Source of the DNA: Rhizomucor pusillus
Taxonomy: Eukaryota > Mucoromycota > Mucoromycetes > Mucorales > Lichtheimiaceae
Direction of reading: 5' to 3'
Assembly (NCBI GenBank): GCA_900175165.2
Contig: FWWN02000675.1
Span: 1,092 to 27,745, forward strand
DNA length: 26,654 bases
Under the pieces are notes generated by a model. It did not search any database. It was not told where the DNA came from and saw nothing but the letters and a program-made list of their open reading frames with translations. Positions within the stretch are counted from its first letter, which is position 1. Every line of letters starts with the position of its first letter. Shown here in pieces: positions 1 to 9,800 of this stretch. A program made the translations under genes and the position numbers.

Positions 1-1102
1 TTTTTACAGCCTCTTATGGTTACGGAGAAGATGAACACGAAATCAGGCGAGTGAGCAGGAAAGAGTATAGCGCCTATATTGGATCAAAGAATAGAACAAG
101 AGCAGTGCAAAAGATGAAGAAAGCGAATGGCATCGAGCAAATTGAATCAAGATTTCCGACTTGCAAACTGCCAGCGTCATTATTTATAATGAATACGTTG
201 CATATACTTTTCAGCACATGGATATATTATTTGCATTTTATTCAAGTCAACATGCTAAAACAAGATTTCAAAATCTGCAAGGAAGACAAAGAGTCAAGAA
301 GAATTAGCGAACATCATCATTAATGGTGGAAAAAACTACAATGCTGAAGAACGAAAAAACAGATCAAAAAACCGCGCAAAAAAAAAAAATCGACAAAAAC
401 GAAAAAATACAAGCAATACATGCATTTTAATCAATTCATCACAATTTATAGGATACCATGCCAGCCTATATCCGCGGTCCGTAGCACCTTGCTTGAAGAA
501 AACAGACCTCACAAAGAGAAGAAAAGGCAAAAAGTAAAAGGAGTCTCAACAGCAAAGGACAAAATGCCGCTGATTGCGTTTGGAGACGGTATGTTCGGAA
601 AAGATGGAGTTAAAATCAAAGGACATGAAAGCGGAATTGTCGGCATCCTATACAGAATGCTTAAACGGCGCGAGGCGCGAGGAGAGGCAGTTATTGTGAC
701 CATTGACGAGTACAGTAGCTCTCAAGTAAGGAACGACTAGCAAGTTACTAGTGACGAAAGCTAATATCAATAGACCTAGGTTTGTCATTCCTGTTTGGCG
801 AGGAGCCTCCGCAATGTTACTGCTGAGGATAACATCTCTCACCATGGCATCCTTGACTGTCAAAACTGCAGCATGCTGTGGAACAGAGATGTAAATGCCT
901 CTAAGAATATGTATTATATCGCTTCAAGAGTCTGGCAAGGACTTGGCTTCCCAGAACCATTGGTCAGACCAACTTCAAATCAACCCACAACTGCGAATGT
1001 GGGACCCGAAAGGATTTAGGTTTTTACGGTAAGCCTTGCAGTTCATCCTGGATTCTGAATATTATTGAGGTACTAATATTGAGACTGCTTCTCTTTAGAT
1101 GA
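1..1102 (+). pseudogene. Fanzor RNA-guided nuclease (TnpB-like), frameshifted relic
   Basis: Fanzor proteins are eukaryotic TnpB homologues, RNA-guided DNA endonucleases with a split RuvC domain and a zinc ribbon. The protein can be followed in pieces: frame 3 from base 3 (FTASYGYGEDEHEIRR, then a YIGSKNR stretch) to about 180; another frame at 215-297 (HMDILFAFYSSQ); another at 301-366 (ELANIIINGGKNYN); then from about 500 DKMPLIAFGDGMFGKDG to IDEYSSSQ at 725. A 54-nt intron (726-779, with CTAAT) joins to VCHSC, giving the zinc ribbon CHSC...CQNC followed by WNRDVNASKNM, the RuvC-III motif. Small indels near 955-980 put the tail out of frame relative to the right copy. A last intron (1029-1098) would join CG to ATGA, placing the family stop at 1100-1102. 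At least three frame breaks mean it cannot encode a full protein. Confidence 0.85.
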
Positions 1103-1164
1103 CTCGGTAAGTAAAAGAGGATACAAGCCCATAATACCTGGATTCTTTACTGATTGACCCGGTT

Positions 1165-1313
1165 GGCATTGTTTGGAGCAACTGCACTACATGGCAAATT
1201 TGAACCAATATGGTAAGTTTTCGTCGTCCTTAGATCGACAAGAATATTTATTAATTTGGTTCCAAAGATTTAAATTTGTCTTGATTGTCGTGCAATTTGA
1301 TGCTCCAAACGCC
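1165..1313 (+). repeat. Imperfect inverted repeat in the Fanzor 3' region
   Basis: GTTTGGAGCA at 1171-1180 is the exact reverse complement of TGCTCCAAAC at 1301-1310. Further in, shorter blocks (GCAC, CAAATTT, GAACCAA) also pair, so the two arms could fold into a long interrupted stem around an A/T-rich loop. The loop holds the most conserved stretch shared with the right copy. Confidence 0.7.
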
Positions 1314-1314
1314 A

Positions 1315-1334
1315 ACTGATTTTTAAATATCAGT
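1315..1334 (+). repeat. Small terminal hairpin at the Fanzor right end
   Basis: ACTGAT (1315-1320) and ATCAGT (1329-1334) are exact inverted repeats around an 8-nt A/T loop, at the point where the two Fanzor copies stop matching. The right copy has the equivalent ACTGT/ACAGT pair. Short A/T-rich hairpins also arise by chance. Confidence 0.4.
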
Positions 1335-1455
1335 GAACAGAGGCCGGATCTGAGTAGCTGGTTCCCAAGCTTGTTTGATTCCCGCAGAAGATAAAAGACC
1401 CGAATCCCACAAGGGTCTGACCCAAACCAAACCTTTTCTTCCGTTAGCAAACACA

Positions 1456-3171
<1,716 letters not shown>

Positions 3172-3180
3172 GCTTTGTGA

Positions 3181-3186
3181 AATAAA
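3181..3186 (+). terminator. Poly(A) signal AATAAA after SFA1
   Basis: AATAAA starts 10 nt after the dehydrogenase stop codon. Confidence 0.5.
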
Positions 3187-3470
3187 ATAGATGAGAAATG
3201 CTGCTTGTGAACGTTGATTTGCACCGATGCCATCCATCGAAGTCCACCCTGCCTGTCACACAACTGCGTTTCCATTTTATCTTTCAACGTTTTTGCTTGG
3301 CTGCGCTGTGCCTTATTGACTGTGAGATGAAAAAGCAAACTCACCTTTGTTACGAATGATATACCGCGCTCTTCCAATCTTGGAAATGCCTTGCTGGATA
3401 CAATGGTTGAAGTCAGCGGGTATCTTGTTTCCAGATCTTTTCACCTTCAATCGCGTTGGTGAAGGATGCC

Positions 3471-4701
3471 ATGGCGGAGACCGTGACGCAACATTTCTCT
3501 GAGGAAAGCTATCAACACCATGCACCTTGGAGAAAGCTACTTTGGGTGAAACAAAGCTATCCTGACAATTACGTCGATAGTACATTCTTGGAAGAACTGC
3601 AAAAGAATGGTGAGCTAACAATCAGTTTGCCGAATCAAGTGTTTATCCCTTAGACCTTTCATTGCAGTTAATGTGCAGACGTACAGCTATTGGAATATGG
3701 TATATGAATCCGGCATAATTACACAGCATATCAGCAGTGTTGTAATTTTCATCGCCGTGTTCATATATCTGCAAACGTACACGCTATCAGCAACGCGCTT
3801 GACCTGGATCAGCTCCACGTTGACAGCTGCTAGCTACGTGTTTTGGGACGCGTTCATCATGAATAGAGCAAAGAAGCACGTGGTCTTCAATCGTACGTTT
3901 GCTTAGACTTAGACATCCCAGACTCGCATATATCTCACTGAACCAGGCAAAATTGTTGCAAAAAGTACCATCTTTTTCTTCGGAACCTTGTGGGGTCTTT
4001 CTCCCATATTGAAGACCCTAACAAGCCAAACCAGTGATGATACCATATGGGCACTCACAGTCTGTTGCTTCCTTGCTAATATCTTGTTCCACGACTATGT
4101 ATCTCAGACGCGTGCGAGTCTCAGGTAATACAAAGATCTACAGAGTTATGAAAACGTTCCTTAGTTCTCACTTTTACAAAGAATTCCAGGATCGCTGTCC
4201 ACAAACGCAGCCATTTTTGCATCTGTTCTTCTGGCTTCCCGTTTAGATACCAATTTTGATGTTTTCAGCCTTTTATCCTTTGCAGTCGAATGGTTTGCCT
4301 TGTTTCCTATTTTCCGGCGATATTTGCAGGTAATGGAGAGTGCAACACTTGGTTTTATCTCCTTTCCGTATTTTTGACTCTGTGCTCTAGGAAATAAGTC
4401 CCAAGGTGCAAATATCACTCACACTGAGTATGTTATCACTGTCAGTATTCTTGTTTCTGAGGATCTCCAAAGCCGTGGTATTCATTTACCTCATTGGATT
4501 TTGTTTCATCACGTTTGTGTGCCCTTACTGGCTTATCTTTATTCAAAAGTACAAAAAGTAAGTGTTGTCAAATTAGAGATTGACATGCGAGGTTTCTAAA
4601 CGACACATTTTATAAGTGAAATACATGGACCTTGGGACGAAGCTCGGCCCAAGCTCCAAAAATCGAAACGTATTCTTGTCCGGAAACGAACAACACCTTG
4701 A
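3471..4701 (+). CDS. GPI2: GPI-GlcNAc transferase subunit GPI2 / PIG-C
   Basis: A multispanning ER membrane subunit of the complex that moves GlcNAc from UDP-GlcNAc to phosphatidylinositol, the first step of GPI-anchor synthesis. Six exons: 3471-3609, 3668-3892, 3947-4124, 4182-4329, 4391-4557, 4617-4701, giving 313 aa (the human protein is 297). Recognised family segments are WRKLLWVKQSYPDNYVDSTFLEEL near the N-terminus, a FFGTLWGLSPILKTLT stretch, SLSTNAAIFASVLLASRL, and the C-terminal EIHGPWDEARPKLQKSKR, which closely resembles the end of PIG-C. Several hydrophobic segments lie between them. The acceptor of intron 3 was placed at 4181 because only that choice keeps SLSTNAAIF in frame. The ATG at 3471 is the first in frame; a TTG lies five codons upstream. 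It sits 267 nt before another ER lipid enzyme on the same strand. Confidence 0.92.
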
Positions 4702-4836
4702 ACGAGTAGCGATCTGTATAATCCATAGCAATATTCATCCATGGATCATGCATGGTACTGTGCCAAAATCGGAACTTATGCAAGATCTAGCCCATGATCT
4801 TATCTTTTGACCACGTACCAACCATCCTTCTTTTTC

Positions 4837-4842
4837 AATAAA
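4837..4842 (+). terminator. Poly(A) signal AATAAA after GPI2
   Basis: AATAAA lies 136 nt after the GPI2 stop and 126 nt before the next start codon. Confidence 0.4.
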
Positions 4843-4967
4843 GTAATGGGGCGAGACTGGCATGGAGACATTTGACAGCTGTGGCTTGAATCAGATGCAT
4901 TAAAGGAGGTTACTCTTCCTGCCGTGCTGCTTTTTTGCCTTCTTTCGAGAATCAATGCTTATTAGGA

Positions 4968-6627
4968 ATGAATGAGGTCCACACGAAAGCAAACGGTGCA
5001 GTTCCCGTACAAAAGAATAATAGCGAAGACGAGACCGTCTGTGAGTGTGATCCCTGCCATGCTTTGTCGAGCGTCGCCTAATGACTATTCGCGTCATTGT
5101 GTTTCATGTATAGTCCATCCCCATACCCTGACAGCACTCGCGCTCTTGTTAGCATGGCTATTTTACGCTGCAGTACGAACGACGTACGAGAATACAGAGA
5201 CGAGCGTGAAGCTTGGTATATCAGCAGCCGCGGGATGTTTCGTATTTATTGGCATGCTCCAGTTTCGCGATGGACCCTTTATACGACCTAGCGTCCCATT
5301 CTGGAGAGCAGTGCTCAGCCTTAGTGTCTTGTACCAGATGCTACTAGTCTTCCTCTTGTTCCTGGTACACTTTGATCTGATTTTTGAATGATGCGTCGTT
5401 CCTAAATTTCCATGGTAGGACAAAGGGGAAGCCAGGCGATTCATGACGTATTTTGATTCGCAGCTCGGTCACGAGCTACCCGAGAGGTCCTACGCAGAAC
5501 AATGCGATCTGACATGGGATACTATCAAGGCAAGTCATCAATGAATAAGAAAAAATATTACGTTACATCAAGGTAACTAAATTGGTTATTATCCATTTTT
5601 TCTTATCCAGAACCAAATGGATGTCTTCGTCCTTGCGCACGTGCTAGGCTGGTACGGCAAAGCCATTATACTCCGTGATTACTGGCTGTGCTGGATCCTT
5701 TCAGTCGCGTTTGAATTCTGTGAATATTCGCTGGAACACCAACTGAATAACTTTGCTGAATGTTGGTGGGATCATGTAAGAAAAACCTAAAGATAGCGTT
5801 AACAGAACGTGAATGCTAATATTTACATCTAGTGGATTTTGGATGTACTCATCTGTAACTGGGCTGGCATTTATTTGGGCATGAAAACATGCCAATATTT
5901 TGAAATGAAGGTACGTTTCTACAACGTTTTTTACGCAAATATCGTGGATCCAATAAACGTCATTAGGAATATTCGTGGGTGCGTTTCCGGCAAATCAAAT
6001 CCTTGCGAGGCAAAGCAAAGAGGGCTGTGCAGCAGTTTTTGCCACATGACTGGACACCATTCGAATGGAAAGCTACGAGCAATCCTAAGAACTATTTTGG
6101 TGTTCTTGCATTGATGGCCGTCGTAAGTCATGTATTTTTTATATCTGTCACGAACAACACCTGTCTAATTCTCGATCCTGTGATCTCCACTTTAGACCCT
6201 CCAATGTGAATTGAACTGCTTCTATCTCAAATATCTGTTATGGGTTCCACCCGAACATCCGCTCAACACTTACCGTCTCATACTCATGTTCTTCTTTGCT
6301 CTTCCGGCAGCGAGAGATGTATATCAGTACCTTTCTAGCAGGTAACTTCAACATCTTTCCTTACATGAGTGTTAGCTCCTTTTCTGATAGCCAATGTGCA
6401 GTAGCAAACAGCCAACGAGACTAGGAGCCCATGCCTGGTTGATGATTTGCAATATCATGACTGAAACTATTATCTGCTTAAAGTTTTCCGAAAATGAGTT
6501 CATAGCACCTGCTCCCAAGATGGTCAAATTTGCATGGTCGATCTCTTTGGCCATCATTCTTGTCATTTTCCCAGTGTGGCGATTTATTGTTGCCAAACCA
6601 GCCCAAACATCCATCAAGGTTGATTAA
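4968..6627 (+). CDS. Phosphatidylserine synthase, base-exchange type (PTDSS-like)
   Basis: An integral ER membrane enzyme that swaps the head group of phosphatidylcholine or phosphatidylethanolamine for serine. Eight exons: 4968-5040, 5114-5364, 5419-5529, 5611-5775, 5833-5910, 5967-6122, 6196-6341, 6402-6627, giving 401 aa. Family segments in order: [72 protein letters not shown] followed by [35 protein letters not shown]; and [27 protein letters not shown] sequence. These line up with human PTDSS1/2 along the whole length. Intron 3 starts with GC (AAG|GCAAGT), the rest with GT. Yeasts and most studied fungi use the unrelated CDP-diacylglycerol-type Cho1 enzyme instead, so this class is notable here. 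It converges on the kinesin gene with 185 nt between stops. Confidence 0.93.
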
Positions 6628-6812
6628 TTTACCCTGTTTGTTATTTTCCTCTACATATCCTCTGCAAACCTCATCTCCGACACCTGGAATGTCCTTCTAG
6701 TACTAGAAAAGCATCGTAATCCTTATTATTATTAACAGCAGAATTACAATACAACATTTACAATAAACTTGTTTGTCCAAGAATGAAATACTATCAAACA
6801 TTTTGCTATATA

Positions 6813-9800
6813 TTAAAAGCACATGAACTTGCTCTTCTTGCTAAGCATTTCTTCTACCTGGCGTTCCAGCGCAGCCAAAGCCTGCTCGGCTTTCTCCTTT
6901 TCCTTTTTCTGTATTGCAACTTGAGTTTCCAGCGAGCGCTTTTCTTGAGCCACATCCTGTTCGAGCTTGCCAAGTCGCTCTTTAAGCTCCGTGCTGCGCT
7001 TTTCTGCTTTCTCTCTGGCTTGCATGGATTCTTCTAGTTGTTTCTTACTGTCCTGCAAGGCGGATTCTGTAGATTTGAGCTTGGATTGAATTTGGTTTAT
7101 GCTGCTTTGCTGGCTCTTGAGCTTGGATTCTGCAGCTTCCAAAGCTGCCTTGACATCTTGATCTTGTTGGTTCGGCTCTGTTGGCTCTCCAAGTGTGCGG
7201 CGAAGTTCAGTATTTTCTTTTTGTAGCTCTTCAATGGTATTTTGTAGTTCACGGGATGTTGTCTCCGCTGCTCTTGTATTTTCCATGGTTGCTTGCAGTT
7301 CTCTGGTTATCTTTGCATATTCAGCCTGAAGCTCTTGCAATGCAGCAGATATCCGGTCCTTCTCTTTTTCTCGGTTGTCTCGGTCTTCCGTCAACTCTTC
7401 TATCTGTTTTTCCATTCTCTGTATAGTATCCAAATATTCCTCTGTTTCCCGATCATTGCTGCGTGTACGATCGTCTAATTCCTTCATTAATCGGTTGACT
7501 TCGTTTTCCATTTCTTCAGAAAGAGTAACGTATTCCAAATTCTCATCTTCCAGCTGCTTTGATCTGCGTTCCAGCTGCGCGATACGATCTTCGTATAACT
7601 TTGAAGCTTCCTTGTCGGTATCGACTTCGTTGATGCTTATTGCGAACTTGGATTTTTCGAGCTCATTACGGAGCTCGTTAATTGTACGAGAATGCGTCTC
7701 GATTTGCGACCGCAAGGAGCGCAGATGGGTATCTTTTTCTTGAACAGCTTCATTGGCGTTTGACAGATCCTGTTCGAAGTCTTGGATATGCTTTTCCAAT
7801 AAGCTAACTGTCGACGTCAATTCTTGAACTTGATGTTTGCTATTCTGTAATTCTTCTGTAATCTGGCGTCGCTCTTGCTCAAGTCGCTGCATCTGTTTCC
7901 TTTCTTCCTGTCTTGATGTTTCTATCTCGGCCAGTTGCTTTGTCAAATTGTCAATCTTTTGCTTCGCGCTTTCCAAGGCGCCCGCAGCGGCTGCCAGATC
8001 TGTCGTCTTCTTGAGATGTGTATCAGAGAGCATATTTCGTTCTTGGGTCATCTTTTGCAACAACTGCTCCATTTCTTTCAAACGCTCTTGCAAGGGTCCC
8101 ACTTTGTCAATTGCTTGCTCTGCTGAGAGTCCTTTTATATCTTGCTCGAGTCGAGCAACATCAGACCGAGCGGTTGACAGCGCTTGCTCTGTCTGTTTGA
8201 GCTGTGCTCCTAGCTCGTCATTTTCTTTCATGGCAGCTTCCAAGGCCGATATGGTTTCCGCGTTTTCCTTGTCCGCAATACGCTTTTCTTCCAAAACACT
8301 CTCCAGTTCGTCTTGTAGAACCTCCAGTTCCTGTTGCTGCAATTCTAGTTGCTGTTCTTTCTGCTTCGTTGCTTGGTTAAGTCGTTCCAGCTGCGCTTTA
8401 GACTGTGTCAATTCTTGCACGACCTTGTCCAATTTTCCTTGCTTTTCTTGGAATTCAGCGCTGACAGAATTATGAGATTCCTTTGACGTCTTCAATTCAT
8501 TCTGTAATTTTTCAATAATCTCTTGCTGTTGTTTGCATTGATCTTCAAATTCTGCCAATTTCGAGCGTGTCTGTTCCAACTCTTTACTTCGATTTTCAGT
8601 CTCGCCAGAGTGGAGATCAATTTGCCACTCTAGCTGCTTGATATGCTCCTGTACGCTCGAGCGATATTGATCCATTTCTTCAGTAGACTTGGCGAGCGAT
8701 GCTGTTTTTTGCTGGATCTCGGTCTCCAAAGTTGCTATCTTCTGGATATGTTTCTCTAAGTCTTGGTTGCGCAACTCACCATCCGTGGAGGAGGCCTTGA
8801 GGGTCGATTCCAACGATGCATTGATGGTCTGCAGATGCTGTAATTCTTTAGATATCTGCTCGCACTTTTTATCCGAATCATCAATTTTCTCAAGTAGTTT
8901 GGCAACATCGTTTTCTTTTGTGCCAAGTGCTTCCCGAAGTTCCTCCAGACTGCTTCGGAGGTTAGCCACATCTTTCTCTAAGCGCGAGTTCTCTTCCTCC
9001 AAGGATGCAAGCTGTATCTGTGCAGCTTCTTTCTCCTGCTTCAAAGCATCATCCAAACTGAGCAATCGCTTTTCAAGCTCTGCCAAGGCTTCTGTCTTTC
9101 GTTTTTCAATCTGTTGTAACTCTCGCACTTTGTCCTCCAGCTCCACATTGACAACTTCCATCTGCTGCAGTTGCTTTTCGAGTTGTGACTTTTCGGTGAC
9201 CGACGTATCCAGCTGCTTTTTTAGACCATCTCCTTTCTCTTGATCTGCAAGCAGTTGGTTGTAGTCAGTTTCCAGCTTGTCATACTTCTGCTGCAGCGTA
9301 GCATTCTCAGCGCGCACGAGTCGAATTTCCTCCTGATACTCTTGGGATTTTGCCTTGTCCTTGATTTCCAGTTCCCTCAGAGTCTTTTCAATTTCTTCCG
9401 CTGCTGTGTGCTGGTCAGCAACCTCTTGCAAGATACGGATACGATCTTGTGCAGTCTGGAGTTCGCGCTCAAGTCGCTGGATATGTTCTTGTTGCGCCCC
9501 CTTTTCTTGTGCAACGACTGTCAACCTGTCTTCGAAGTCCTGGACTCGCTGTTGGGCTTCTTTGCTCGCCGATTCCAGCTGCTCAAGGTACTGTCCAAGC
9601 TGTCCGCTCAGGTCATTGACATGTTGTTCCAAGTGTTTAATCTTTTCTAGATTGGCTTGCCGTTCCTTGTTGATGGCCTCTTCTTTGGCGCGTGACATCT
9701 CCTGACTCAAGTCTGGCACTTTTGTTTCTTTGTCGTCAAGCAAGTTATCTGGCTTCTGCAGCAAGTCAAGCTGTTCCAAAGCCTCTTGATATCGCATCAA

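Larger units (their letters stand above)
1..1334 (+). mobile_element. Fanzor element, left copy, 5' part outside the window
   Basis: This is the 3' part of a Fanzor (eukaryotic TnpB-like) element: a decayed nuclease gene followed by about 230 nt of non-coding sequence. The last ~440 nt are closely repeated, on the opposite strand, at 26217-26654, which fixes the element's 3' boundary near 1334, where the two copies stop matching. After 1334 the sequence is the upstream region of the formaldehyde dehydrogenase gene, whose ATG is only 121 nt further on. The 5' end lies outside the window, so terminal repeats or a target-site duplication cannot be examined. No transposase gene is visible. Confidence 0.8.
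1103..1334 (+). other. Conserved non-coding Fanzor 3' end (candidate omega-RNA / right end)
   Basis: These ~230 nt after the Fanzor stop have no reading frame of note, yet they are closely matched in the right-hand copy. One example is an identical 30-nt run, 1228-1257 here and 26295-26324 there. In TnpB and Fanzor systems the guide RNA is made from the 3' end of the gene through the right end of the element, so position and conservation fit. The match to the second copy is seen directly; the RNA role is inferred. Confidence 0.55.

Noticed and set aside
377..392. Poly-A run in the left Fanzor copy as a retroelement tail
   Set aside because: It lies within the Lys-rich coding region of the nuclease relic, followed by more Fanzor coding sequence.
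4616..4810. A separate small gene at the GPI2 3' end
   Set aside because: It is a different frame over the last GPI2 exon, whose true frame gives the family ending EIHGPWDEA.
7837..8475. Long plus-strand frames opposite the kinesin tail (also 8689-9243, 9240-9650)
   Set aside because: They are Ser/Cys-rich antisense shadows of the repetitive coiled-coil codons, with no motifs or splice context.
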